This document shows, one piece after another, positions 25,945-34,327 of a stretch of 64,000 nucleotides of DNA. Both the position numbers and the translations under genes were made by a program. The stretch is taken from the NCBI RefSeq assembly GCF_025136295.1, contig NZ_CP062788.1, forward strand, positions 1,116,001 through 1,180,000. Direction: 5' to 3'. Numbering within the stretch: the first letter of the stretch is position 1; every line of letters begins with the position of its first letter. Source of the stretch: Aestuariispira ectoiniformans (GTDB lineage Bacteria; Pseudomonadota; Alphaproteobacteria; UBA8366; Aestuariispiraceae). The notes under the pieces were generated by a model that had not been told where the DNA came from, searched no databases, and was given only the letters and a program-made list of their open reading frames with translations.

Positions 25945-26202
25945 TCAGCCGTGCCGGATCTTGAAATAGACCACCGTGCTGGCCAGCGCCAATGTCATGG
26001 CATTGGCCAGGATCATCGGCCAGTCACCCAGCATCAGCCCATAGGCCAGCCAGAGGCTGACGCCGCAGCAAAGCACCAGAAACATGGAAAGTGACACATC
26101 CCGTGTGGAACGTGTGCGCCAGACCTTGATGACCTGCGGCAGGAAGGAAAAAGTGGTCAGGCCAGCCGCCATATAGCCGATCACGATTTGCAGGGTATCC
26201 AT
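25945..26202 (-). CDS. SemiSWEET/PQ-loop sugar transporter
   Basis: 85 residues with three hydrophobic helices and a PQ motif in FSFLPQVIKVWRTRSTRDVS, the size and layout of a SemiSWEET half-transporter that works as a dimer. It may move small sugars across the inner membrane. The ATG at 26202 begins the conserved part. It lies 14 bases downstream of the methyltransferase-like gene on the same strand, so the two are probably co-transcribed. Confidence 0.85.
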   Translation of the reverse strand: MDTLQIVIGYMAAGLTTFSFLPQVIKVWRTRSTRDVSLSMFLVLCCGVSLWLAYGLMLGDWPMILANAMTLALASTVVYFKIRHG

Positions 26203-26216
26203 CGAATGGGTGTCCT

Positions 26217-26909
26217 TTACGACTTGGCGCGTTTTTCCATGACAAGGAACAGGCGGAAGGACAACCACCGCGCCAGGAACGGCGACAGGGTTTCCTCCAC
26301 ATCCAGAATGCCTTTGACGGTGGATTCAGGGATCAACGAATAACCACCGCGTATATCGCTCAGCGGCCCGGCCAGCATGGATACCCAGCGTTGCTTTGTG
26401 ATATGCAGCTGGGGGAAACGCTCCATGAAGGCGATTCTGTTTTCCAGTTTGGTGAACAACAGGGATGGCCGGGCAAGGTTGCGCGGCGGGCGTTGGTCAT
26501 CGGCGAGCGGATCGACCTTGAAATTCATCCTGGCATCCCGGCCTAGACTGTAAAAAAGCCAGCTGACCAGTGTGATACCCGGTTCCATGATCACCAGATG
26601 GCCGCCGGGCTTCAAACCGGCCTGCGCCTTGTCGAAGAAGGCTGCGGGGTTCTTTGTTTGCCACAAGGCATCGCGGACCAGGATTGCGTCCAGACTGTCT
26701 GCCTCGACATCGTTTAGAACGTCACTGCTGTCGAGATTGTCCGCGTCGACGTAAGAGGCGTTGACCTTGTGGTCCAACAGGGAGGCAAATTCGTCACGAT
26801 CACCACCGACCACGAGGATGGACGCATCATCCGTCAGCTCTGCGGCTTTGATCTGTCGCATCCAGTAATTATTGTCGACGGCCTTATGGGCGGCGCTACG
26901 GTCTGGCAT
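26217..26909 (-). CDS. Class I methyltransferase-like protein
   Basis: A 230-residue predicted cytoplasmic protein. A Rossmann-like start ILVVGGDRDEFASLL is followed by an acidic strand (ASYVDADNLD), DAILVRDALWQT and KPGGHLVIMEPG, the order seen in SAM-dependent methyltransferases. The glycine-rich loop (VVGGDRDE) is degenerate, so activity is not certain. The ATG at 26909 has GAGG upstream. It probably shares a transcript with the SemiSWEET gene. Substrate unknown. Confidence 0.65.
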   Translation of the reverse strand: MPDRSAAHKAVDNNYWMRQIKAAELTDDASILVVGGDRDEFASLLDHKVNASYVDADNLDSSDVLNDVEADSLDAILVRDALWQTKNPAAFFDKAQAGLKPGGHLVIMEPGITLVSWLFYSLGRDARMNFKVDPLADDQRPPRNLARPSLLFTKLENRIAFMERFPQLHITKQRWVSMLAGPLSDIRGGYSLIPESTVKGILDVEETLSPFLARWLSFRLFLVMEKRAKS

Positions 26910-27015
26910 GGGGCCTCTTTCGCTCCGGGAAATCAGGAAGGCAGGCAAAATGCTGCCCTGGGCCGTATATAGCGACAATTACGAAAAAATCGAGACCTAT
27001 ATTGACGCATCGGCA

Positions 27016-27048
27016 AATGCAGGGCGGAACAAGGGCCCGCCCTGCATT
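27016..27048 (-). terminator. Perfect 12-bp hairpin ending the redox operon
   Basis: AATGCAGGGCGG and CCGCCCTGCATT pair perfectly around a nine-base loop, starting five bases after the stop of the transporter gene. No T tract follows on the minus strand, so it may mainly protect the 3' end. Confidence 0.6.
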
Positions 27049-27052
27049 GTTA

Positions 27053-28477
27053 TCATGCTGTTTGCCGCGCCAGTGGCCGGGATGGCTTTGCCTTGATCCG
27101 GACCCCGGCAACCGCAAGCGGGATGGCTGCCAGGACTAATATGACCTGGGCAACGAAAACGAAGCGATAGGCGGCAACTTCGCCATATCCCATCAGCTTT
27201 ACCCCTTCGAACAGGATTTCGAGTGTTTCCAGGCCGAACTCCGTACCAAACATGATCACGAAGGCCGGTGCCAGGGTCATAAGCGGATTATCCTTACATT
27301 CCGCCATGACAAGCGCCACGATCACTGTCGTGACCATGCCCATGCCGGCAGAGGCAATCATCTTGGAGATATAGAAGAAATCCGCATTGATCAGGAGGTC
27401 GGGATAATAGGTGTATCCTACCGTTCCGATGATAAGCAGCAGAATGCCGAGACCCAACAGATAAGGCAGACTTTTTTCATTGCGGGTGAAGATGGCCCCC
27501 GCAACAAAAACCATCAATATCTGGGCGGCGGCACCATAGGTTGCCCGGTCCTCGATCAAGGTCGAGGAACAGAGATGCCGGACCAGATAGGCTGAATCAT
27601 AGAGACCGGTCGTCGGCATCTCCAGAATGAAGAGTGATAGCATCAGGAACAGGGCGACAGGCGGCAGGTTCAGGCGGCTCGTGCGGTCCGCCCTGATATA
27701 GCGAAGGGCTGCCGCCAGCACGATCAGGGCGAAAAGTCCCATCAGGCCGAGGGTCGCCGGGGCATCCAGGCCAACGAAGGATACCGCCGCAGTCATCGCC
27801 TCGAAGGTAATCAGCCCGGCAAAGATGTATCCCAGGGCCTGGCGTGACAGGACGGAGGGCGGGGTGTCGGTGGAGGTTGCTTCCGTCTGGTGTGGGAATA
27901 TCCAGTGCGACAGCAGCATGATGACAAGGGGAATGGCTGCAAATCCAAGGAAGAACTGCCCGGTGCCGACATCCTGGGCGACATATTTGACAAGCTGTGG
28001 CGTGATCAGGAAGGCGACCGGCTGGGCAGATGTCCAGATTGTAGTCAGGGCCACGCGGCTGGTCTGATCCGGGTTGCTGTTGATAGCTTGCTGGGCAAGC
28101 GGTGCAAAGAAGGCAATACAGAAACCGCCCAGGGTGAAGGTGGCGATCACGGCCAGTTCGCGGGTAAAGAGCGACGGGTTGATGATCATGACCACGCCAA
28201 GCAAACCGAAGCAGATCACGGACAGGGCCGCCGCCCAGAAGGATATTTTCCGCGCCCGCTGTGGCGTCAGGATGACCGGGGTCATCGCCAGGGCGAGAAC
28301 CGCACTGCCGACCAGCAACTCAACCAGAATGCCGGTCTTGTCGACGGAGATATGCAAAAAGCTCGCGAAGGTGCCCTCGTCCGTGAAAATTGTAGACGTG
28401 ACAACCGACTTGAGGGCATTGCCCAGAAAAACGAAACAGATCTGGACCATCCCGAAGAGGCCGAGCAGTCTTAACAT
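27053..28477 (-). CDS. Membrane transporter, MFS-like, unknown substrate
   Basis: 474 residues with roughly 12-14 hydrophobic segments and a polar central loop (FPHQTEATSTDTPPS). The start MLRLLGLFGMVQICFVFLGNALKS and the even spacing fit a major facilitator fold, but no diagnostic signature is clear. It begins six bases after the GMC dehydrogenase gene and ends the operon at a hairpin. In this context it may export or import the substrate of the periplasmic dehydrogenase (inference). Confidence 0.65.
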   Translation of the reverse strand: MLRLLGLFGMVQICFVFLGNALKSVVTSTIFTDEGTFASFLHISVDKTGILVELLVGSAVLALAMTPVILTPQRARKISFWAAALSVICFGLLGVVMIINPSLFTRELAVIATFTLGGFCIAFFAPLAQQAINSNPDQTSRVALTTIWTSAQPVAFLITPQLVKYVAQDVGTGQFFLGFAAIPLVIMLLSHWIFPHQTEATSTDTPPSVLSRQALGYIFAGLITFEAMTAAVSFVGLDAPATLGLMGLFALIVLAAALRYIRADRTSRLNLPPVALFLMLSLFILEMPTTGLYDSAYLVRHLCSSTLIEDRATYGAAAQILMVFVAGAIFTRNEKSLPYLLGLGILLLIIGTVGYTYYPDLLINADFFYISKMIASAGMGMVTTVIVALVMAECKDNPLMTLAPAFVIMFGTEFGLETLEILFEGVKLMGYGEVAAYRFVFVAQVILVLAAIPLAVAGVRIKAKPSRPLARQTA

Positions 28478-28482
28478 ACAGG

Positions 28483-30102
28483 TTACTCCGCGAGGCTGCG
28501 CATCATGTTTTCTGCCGCACGGATCGCCAGTGCCGCAATTGTCAGCGATGGCGCGTTGACCGGCATGGTCACATGGCTGCTGGAGCCCAGGATATACATA
28601 TTGCGATGGTCGTGGGCGATCAGGTCCGCATCCACGACCGATTTCGTCGGGTCGGTGCCCATGATGGTCGTGCCGCCAATGATCGCGTTGGAAAGATAGG
28701 GTTCGTTATTCTGTACCTCTGTTGCGCCCATGGTCTCGAAGACTTTCAGGTTGATGTCCAGCCCGGCCTTGAGGCCCTGTTTGGTGTAATCGTCCATCGT
28801 GAAGGTCACCTTGGGCTTGGGCACGCCTGCGGTGTCTTTCTCATCTGCCAGTTCCACCCGGTTGTTCCAGTCGGCCAGCACCTCAGCCGAACTGTTCAGG
28901 CGCAAATGCCTCGACAGTTGTTCGGAGATTTTGTTGGCAAGTGCGGACCCGGTGAGACCATCCTTGATGAATTGCTGGGCCAGATTGGTGGCGTCGCTGT
29001 TGCCGGACCAGCCGTCATTCATGAAGCTGGTGCCGATGGCCGCCATATTTGAGCGGAAATCCCCGTCCCGCCGTTCGATCAGGCCGGAGGTCTGCTGTGG
29101 CCCGCGATAGGGATAAACCGGTTCCGCCGTCAGGCCCCAGGTATCCTGGTTGGCCTGGGTCAGCAGGTTGCGCCCGACAGCATCGGAGGAGTTGGCAGCA
29201 CCGTTGGGGGCCGTCTCCTGTTTGGAGTTCAACAACAGACGCGGGTTCTCGATGGCATGGCAGCAGACCGCGAAAATTTTGCCTTTGACCCAGAAGGTCT
29301 CGCCATTGGGGCGCTGAACCTTAACACGTGTGACCTGTTGGTCGGGGCCGATCTCGATGAAAGTGACCAGTGCGTTGGTTTCCACCCGCGTTCCGGCCTT
29401 TTCAGCCTTTTCGGCATGAACGGACGCATCGTATTTGGCGCCGATCGGGCAGATGGGCACACAGGTGTTGTTGCCGCAGCAAACCGGACGGTTGTCATAG
29501 ATTTCCGAATTGCGTGCATGGGAAAAGATACCTGAACGCAGGCCCAGCTTGTTCAGGGCCTTTTCCACCTGTTTATCCATATAGGAGGCGGGAATCGGTG
29601 GCATCTCGTAAGGGACTTCACGCGGTGCGCCCCAGACAAAATCCATACTGCCGGCAACGCCCCAACGCTTTTCCACGCGCTGGTAATAAGGCACCAGCAG
29701 GTCATAGTCGATGGGCCAGTCCTCAGCCACGCCATAGTCGGTCTTCATGCGGAAATCCGCCGGGCGCAGGCGATCGGCAAAGCCGGTCCAATGCCAGGAG
29801 GTGCCGCCGAAGATGCGCAGATAGGCCCCGATGAATTCATCCGGCCCGCCCTGGACGTAGAAATCGTCATAGCCGCCATCGGTCGGATGGGGCGCGGAAG
29901 GGATGCTGGGATAGGGCGACTGCGGCCCTTTCACCGGGTTGTTGTAGAAGGTTTCCACATAATCGTTGCGTGTTCGCCGGTCACCTGCTTCCAGCATCAG
30001 CACGTCGACGCCCTTGCGCGACAGGGTATAGGCGAGATGCGCCCCTGCCATGCCGGAGCCGATCACGACAACGGTTGCTTCCATGTCTCCTTTTACTGCC
30101 AT
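28483..30102 (-). CDS. GMC-family FAD-dependent dehydrogenase, large subunit
   Basis: 539 residues. The FAD loop is VIGSGMAGAHLAYTLSRKG, followed by LMLEAG; the GMC C-terminal domain has GSSSHVTMPVNAPSLT. A cysteine-rich insert (CCGNNTCVPICPIGA) matches the motif that holds a [3Fe-4S] cluster in membrane-bound FAD glucose and fructose dehydrogenases. It therefore belongs to the heterotrimeric sugar/alcohol dehydrogenases that pass electrons to cytochrome c. It has no export signal, and its start overlaps the Tat-signal small subunit by ten bases, consistent with hitch-hiker export. I preferred the ATG at 30102 with GGGAG upstream. Confidence 0.9.
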   Translation of the reverse strand: MAVKGDMEATVVVIGSGMAGAHLAYTLSRKGVDVLMLEAGDRRTRNDYVETFYNNPVKGPQSPYPSIPSAPHPTDGGYDDFYVQGGPDEFIGAYLRIFGGTSWHWTGFADRLRPADFRMKTDYGVAEDWPIDYDLLVPYYQRVEKRWGVAGSMDFVWGAPREVPYEMPPIPASYMDKQVEKALNKLGLRSGIFSHARNSEIYDNRPVCCGNNTCVPICPIGAKYDASVHAEKAEKAGTRVETNALVTFIEIGPDQQVTRVKVQRPNGETFWVKGKIFAVCCHAIENPRLLLNSKQETAPNGAANSSDAVGRNLLTQANQDTWGLTAEPVYPYRGPQQTSGLIERRDGDFRSNMAAIGTSFMNDGWSGNSDATNLAQQFIKDGLTGSALANKISEQLSRHLRLNSSAEVLADWNNRVELADEKDTAGVPKPKVTFTMDDYTKQGLKAGLDINLKVFETMGATEVQNNEPYLSNAIIGGTTIMGTDPTKSVVDADLIAHDHRNMYILGSSSHVTMPVNAPSLTIAALAIRAAENMMRSLAE

Positions 30103-30551
30103 GGTGCATGCTCCCAATGTCCGAAGGCCGGGCCGCCGCAAACCCCGGGCGGTTTGGTGAAACCGGTGGCATTCCAGGCCAGGCACCAGGGGTAGTAGAG
30201 GGTCTTGGATTCGTTATCGCGTTGCACTTCGCCCGTATAGAGGAAGCTGGTGATGAAGGTGATCTGCTCTTTCAGGGTATCGGCCTGGTCGCCCGCGCGG
30301 GTAATCGCCATTTCGATGGTCTGCCCGTCCATGGCGGCGACAAAGGCGTGACGCGCAGCGTTGCCGAATTTGCGGGTGAATTCGCTTTCCGCCGCGCGCA
30401 GCATGATGTCAGGGATATCGACGACGCCGCCGATCTGGCGGACCGCAGCCTCGAAAATCCGGCTGTCGGCGCCCAGGCTGCTGGCCTGTGCCTTCAACGC
30501 GAAAGGCGTGAAAGCCGCAGTCGCCAGCAGTTTTCTGCGTGAAAGTCTCAT
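30093..30551 (-). CDS. Tat-exported small subunit of FAD dehydrogenase
   Basis: 152 residues with a twin-arginine signal (MRLSRRKLLATAAFTPFALKA). The mature domain resembles the gamma/small subunit of FAD sorbitol and gluconate dehydrogenases, ending with YPWCLAWNATGFTKPPGVCGG. This subunit carries the Tat signal for the complex and chaperones the large subunit. It overlaps the large-subunit start by ten bases and the preceding phytochelatin-synthase-like gene by four. Confidence 0.85.
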   Translation of the reverse strand: MRLSRRKLLATAAFTPFALKAQASSLGADSRIFEAAVRQIGGVVDIPDIMLRAAESEFTRKFGNAARHAFVAAMDGQTIEMAITRAGDQADTLKEQITFITSFLYTGEVQRDNESKTLYYPWCLAWNATGFTKPPGVCGGPAFGHWEHAPWQ

Positions 30552-31264
30552 CGGCTCACCACAACGATGCCGCGGGTTTTGTTGGAGCTGGGGTCCTTGA
30601 GCATCATGGCCTCATGCAGTTCTGCGACCGTCAGCCAGACCGGCGGGTATTTGTATTTCGCAACATCCAGGATCAGGACCCGGTCGCTGTCTGCGTCATA
30701 GGCGGCGGCGGGCGAGATATGGCCGTCGCCAATCTGACCAAGCGGTTTACGGGAATAGTTGACGATCAGGCGCTTGTTCTTGTCGGAGAGCGCTGCTTTG
30801 ATGATTTCGCGCAGCTCGTCAACGGACAGGTCCGAGGCGTGTTTATAGCTGGCTGTCACCCCCAGATTGGTCAGGAAGGTGGCGATCTGCGGCAGGACAA
30901 GGCCCTCATGGTCGACCATGGCATAGGATTTCACCGCCTGGTTTTCCGGGGTGAAAATCTCGTCCTGGGTGAACAATGCATAGGGGTAGAGCTGCTGCGG
31001 CTTGGGCCGTTCGACGCCCAGGCTGTTGAGGACGGCGGCCATGGTTGCCGGGCCGCAGAAGGTTTGCACCTGTTCGAATTCCAAGTAGCTCGCCAGACTG
31101 AAATAGTCCGACTGTATCTCGGAATGCATGAACAGATCCTGGCCTTCCGGCTCAATGAGGTAAAGCAGGTCATCCTTGGCCTGTGCAACAGTGCTGAAAG
31201 CCAGGCCCGCTGCCAGGGTGATTGCACCGATAGAGGCGGTCATCCGTTTTGTCATGCTGATCAT
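30548..31264 (-). CDS. Exported phytochelatin synthase-like cysteine peptidase
   Basis: 238 residues with a signal peptide (TKRMTASIGAITLAAGLAFSTVAQA). The catalytic triad of the family is visible: C70 in QTFCGPATMAAVLNSLGV, H182 in GQIGDGHISPAAAYD and D200 in VLILDVAKYKYPPVW. The numbering is nearly identical to Nostoc PCS (C70/H183/D201). Bacterial one-domain versions mainly remove glycine from glutathione and make little phytochelatin. The start at 31264 overlaps the cytochrome stop (ATGA) and follows GGGGAA. Periplasmic location within a copper-oxidase operon is unusual. Confidence 0.9.
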   Translation of the reverse strand: MISMTKRMTASIGAITLAAGLAFSTVAQAKDDLLYLIEPEGQDLFMHSEIQSDYFSLASYLEFEQVQTFCGPATMAAVLNSLGVERPKPQQLYPYALFTQDEIFTPENQAVKSYAMVDHEGLVLPQIATFLTNLGVTASYKHASDLSVDELREIIKAALSDKNKRLIVNYSRKPLGQIGDGHISPAAAYDADSDRVLILDVAKYKYPPVWLTVAELHEAMMLKDPSSNKTRGIVVVSR

Positions 31265-31581
31265 TTCTGTTCCCCAAACCAATCTGCCAAAGTTTTCAGA
31301 TCCTCGTTACTCAGATCCTTGATGATTTCCTTCATGACCAGGGCCTGTCCGCCGTTGCGGTTGCCGGTCTTGTAATGTTGAAGCGCGTTGTAGAGATACA
31401 GCGGCTGCTGACCGGCGATGATCGGCACATCGGCCAGCAAGGGTTTGCCGGTCGCACTGTGACAGGAAAAACACTGATGGGCTTTTGCGGGAACAGTCGA
31501 TTTGCTGTCATCCGCATAAGCAGCGGAGGCCATCGCCAAAGAGGCCGCCAGGATGGTGGCGGCTAGGGTTTTTGAGGTCAT
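31261..31581 (-). CDS. Monohaem cytochrome c
   Basis: 106 residues with a signal peptide (TSKTLAATILAASLAMASAAYA). It has one haem site, CFSCH, and a probable axial methionine in ALVMKEIIKDLS. It resembles small class I cytochromes and the single domains of c553/c4. It starts after GGGGGGA and overlaps the next gene by four bases. It may accept electrons from the GMC dehydrogenase and hand them to the multicopper oxidase or a terminal oxidase. Confidence 0.88.
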   Translation of the reverse strand: MTSKTLAATILAASLAMASAAYADDSKSTVPAKAHQCFSCHSATGKPLLADVPIIAGQQPLYLYNALQHYKTGNRNGGQALVMKEIIKDLSNEDLKTLADWFGEQK

Positions 31582-31592
31582 TGGGTCCCCCC

Positions 31593-33128
31593 TCATGCTT
31601 CGATATTCACATTGATCATCATGCCCGTGTCCTCATGGGGCAGGATGTGGCAATGCATGACATAACGCCCGTCGAAATCCTCGAACCGGGTGCGGAAAAC
31701 AACCGTGCCGCCGGCAGGCACCGCGACGGTATCCTGCCAGGGTTTACGGGGGTCGGGCACGCCGTTGATCGACATCACCTGGAACGGGTTCACATGGATA
31801 TGGATCGGGTGCGGAAAGGGCGTGGTGTTGATCAGCGTCCATTCCTCGACATCCCCGACCTTGGCCACCACGTCGTCGCGGCGTGGGTCGAAGGGTTTTC
31901 CGTTGATGGTGAATTCGGTGTCGTGGAAGAAGCCTTTCACCTCCGACACACCCAGGACCATTTTGCGGTGGCCGGTGATCTCGTCGTCGGTGATGTCCTT
32001 GAGCATCTTGTTTTTCGGCAGTGCACCTTGCGGGACGGACCGGCCGAAGAGCAGGTTTGCGCCCAGTTTCGGGTGATCGTCCGGGATTACATGAACCTCC
32101 GCCAGTTCCACTTCCGGCAAGGGTTGTTTACCCTGGTCGAAGGCCGGACGCATCAGAGGATAGACACCGGGCTTGAGGCCCTTGACCAGAAGGTTAACCC
32201 GGTTGCCGGGTGCCAGATGGCTTTCCTCGATCTTCTCGGCTTTCGGGCGCGGGTTGCCGTCAAAACCTACTTCATAGAGGTCTAGGCCATCCAGACGCAG
32301 TGGGAAGAACTGTGCATCGGCTGCGTGCAGGACGCGCCAGTGCTGTATCTCGCCTTCACGGATATAGATGCGGGGCTTGTATTGCCCGTTGATCAGGAAG
32401 TCCCGTTCTGCGTCCAGAGGCCAGATCGGCTGTTCAGACGTCAGGATGCCGTCAATTCCCCGGATCGGTGCCTGGATCACCATGACGCGCTCCACGCATT
32501 GCTTGATTTCCGGTACACTTTCCAGCGTGCCCTCGATGATCGCCATCCCGGCGGCCCCGGAGGCAACCTGTGCGGAAACGGACCCGTGGCGATGCGGGTG
32601 ATACCAATAGTTCCCGGCGGGATGGTCTTCCGGCAGTTTGACGATGTAATTGAATTTCTGTCCCGGTTCGATGTTCAGATAAACATTGTCGCTGTTGCCC
32701 TTCGGGCTCACGTGGAAACCGTGATAATGGACGTTGGTCGTATTGAACTGGTTCGGGATATTCGGATTGACCAGCGTGGTGTCTTCATTGGGCGGCATGT
32801 TGTTGGCAAAAGCGATTTCCATGACGTCGCCAGGCCGGATGCGCAGGGTTGGCCCCGGCAACCCGCCTTCGAAAATCCGTAAGGCGGCTTCGCCCGCTGG
32901 CAGGAACTTCTTTGTGATTGCCATGGCGAGGTCGGTGCGCAGCTCGCCGTTGACGGAATGAATTTCCGGCGGGTTGGCAAGGTCGTCCGCCATGCCCAGT
33001 GGTGACTTCGCCGGGAGTGTCTTCGCGCTGGCTCCAAAACCCCTGCTTGCCAGGGCAGGGAGAAAGCTTCCCCCCACCACCAAAGCCGCAGCCCCTTTCA
33101 GGATCGTGCGACGGTTGATATTCCGCAT
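31593..33128 (-). CDS. Tat-exported multicopper oxidase
   Basis: 511 residues with a twin-arginine signal (NRRTILKGAAALVVGG). Three cupredoxin domains carry all four copper motifs: HYHGFH at 134-139, WYHPHRHG at 175-182, HPIHIHVNPFQ, and HCHILPHEDTGMM at 492-504, whose final Met is a type 1 ligand. It resembles CueO/bilirubin-oxidase-type enzymes, which oxidise Cu(I), phenols or organic donors with oxygen. There is no Met-rich CueO insert, so cuprous oxidation is not assured. First gene of the operon; the leader 33129-33273 shows no clear promoter. Confidence 0.93.
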   Translation of the reverse strand: MRNINRRTILKGAAALVVGGSFLPALASRGFGASAKTLPAKSPLGMADDLANPPEIHSVNGELRTDLAMAITKKFLPAGEAALRIFEGGLPGPTLRIRPGDVMEIAFANNMPPNEDTTLVNPNIPNQFNTTNVHYHGFHVSPKGNSDNVYLNIEPGQKFNYIVKLPEDHPAGNYWYHPHRHGSVSAQVASGAAGMAIIEGTLESVPEIKQCVERVMVIQAPIRGIDGILTSEQPIWPLDAERDFLINGQYKPRIYIREGEIQHWRVLHAADAQFFPLRLDGLDLYEVGFDGNPRPKAEKIEESHLAPGNRVNLLVKGLKPGVYPLMRPAFDQGKQPLPEVELAEVHVIPDDHPKLGANLLFGRSVPQGALPKNKMLKDITDDEITGHRKMVLGVSEVKGFFHDTEFTINGKPFDPRRDDVVAKVGDVEEWTLINTTPFPHPIHIHVNPFQVMSINGVPDPRKPWQDTVAVPAGGTVVFRTRFEDFDGRYVMHCHILPHEDTGMMINVNIEA

Positions 33129-33273
33129 ATAGATTTTGCCCTGATGATTATCCCCTGTTTGGATTCAAGTTAGACCAATTTGTTAGGAATGTCATTATGT
33201 TGAATGCGGCTTTTCGGGCTGGCAGGGCAAACAGCATTGTCTGGGGTGCTTGCAGACTGTGGTACCGCGCCTT

Positions 33274-34224
33274 TCAGGCTGCGTTGCGGATGTTCAACAG
33301 GCCCAGGTCGGCAAGCGCCAGGCGGATGGCATCCTCTTCCGGCCTGTGCGGTAACGGGCCGATTGCCGCCTGCAGTCCGGACCCGTCGAGCCGGTGCGGT
33401 GCGGACCACAGATAGGCCATCTCATGAATTTCCCGCCACATCGGCACGAACAGCCCGCCCATTTTCAGCATGGTCCAGGGCACCCCTGCCAGTTTCAATC
33501 TGCGGTTTAGCGAAGTCTCGATATGGCCGCGCATCTGGTCGCCCGACATTGTGTGACCGGGAAAAAGAAACTGGTCGAATTTGTTCAGGCTTGCACGTTT
33601 GTCTGCCAGGGCGACGAAGGCGTCTGCCAGGTCGGGCACATAGGCCCAGGCATGGGGAAGCGACAGTGGTCCCGGCCAAGTGAAAACACCCTTGGCCAGC
33701 TTGGCTGTAATGACGAGATCGAACCAGGTTCCCCGACTGCCGCCAAAGAAATCTCCGGCCCGCAGGATCACGGTCTGTACGCTGTCGAGGACAGCGGCCT
33801 CTGCGAACAGCGCTTCCATTTCAATGCGGATGGCGCCCTTGCGTGTGGAGGGTGAGAAGGGCGATGTTTCACGGACCACCGGCGGGATCGCATGTCCATA
33901 ATTGTAGACATTGCCGGGAAACAGATGCGTGGCCCCGTGGGCTTTGGCTGCGGCAATGACGTTGCGGGCGATCGGCAGGGCATGTTGCGCCCAATCGGTG
34001 TAGGGCGGATTGAGGCCGTTGAAAATGATATCCGCGCCTTCCGTTGCCCGGACCAGCGCCTGCCGGTCCGTTGCATCGGCCATGCGCGTTTCGACGGATT
34101 GCAGGTCGGTCGCGATGGTGCCGTCGCGGGTGACCGCAATAACGGTGTAGCCATTGTTGAGAAAGGCGCGGGCGGCGGCCAGTCCAATGCGGCCCTTTGC
34201 GCCGAGGATGGCGATGGTGGTCAT
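33274..34224 (-). CDS. NAD(P)-binding epimerase/reductase, extended-SDR-like
   Basis: 316 residues. The dinucleotide loop is ILGAKGRIGLAAARAF. ADIIFNGLNPPYTDW and FPGNVYNYG follow, with a Tyr but no standard YxxxK, so it is an atypical NmrA-like or epimerase-like family member. Residues to the C-terminus include WAYVPDLADAFVALAD. It diverges from a LysR gene, which probably regulates it. Substrate unknown. The ATG at 34224 begins the conserved strand. Confidence 0.8.
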   Translation of the reverse strand: MTTIAILGAKGRIGLAAARAFLNNGYTVIAVTRDGTIATDLQSVETRMADATDRQALVRATEGADIIFNGLNPPYTDWAQHALPIARNVIAAAKAHGATHLFPGNVYNYGHAIPPVVRETSPFSPSTRKGAIRIEMEALFAEAAVLDSVQTVILRAGDFFGGSRGTWFDLVITAKLAKGVFTWPGPLSLPHAWAYVPDLADAFVALADKRASLNKFDQFLFPGHTMSGDQMRGHIETSLNRRLKLAGVPWTMLKMGGLFVPMWREIHEMAYLWSAPHRLDGSGLQAAIGPLPHRPEEDAIRLALADLGLLNIRNAA

Positions 34225-34277
34225 GGTGTTCTCTTTCTCATTCAGCCAAGGACCCCATAGACATGGACTATTCATTG

Positions 34278-34311
34278 ATTTAAGAAAATTGCCTAATTAT
34301 GTGTCTTAAAT
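34278..34311. promoter_or_regulatory. Inverted repeat in the LysR/reductase divergent promoter
   Basis: ATTTAAGA (34278-34285) and TCTTAAAT (34304-34311) are perfect inverted repeats with an 18-base spacer. The site lies 54 bases from the reductase start and 16 bases from the LysR start, a standard position for a LysR regulator controlling both. Confidence 0.45.
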
Positions 34312-34327
34312 ATTCAAAAATGCATAG

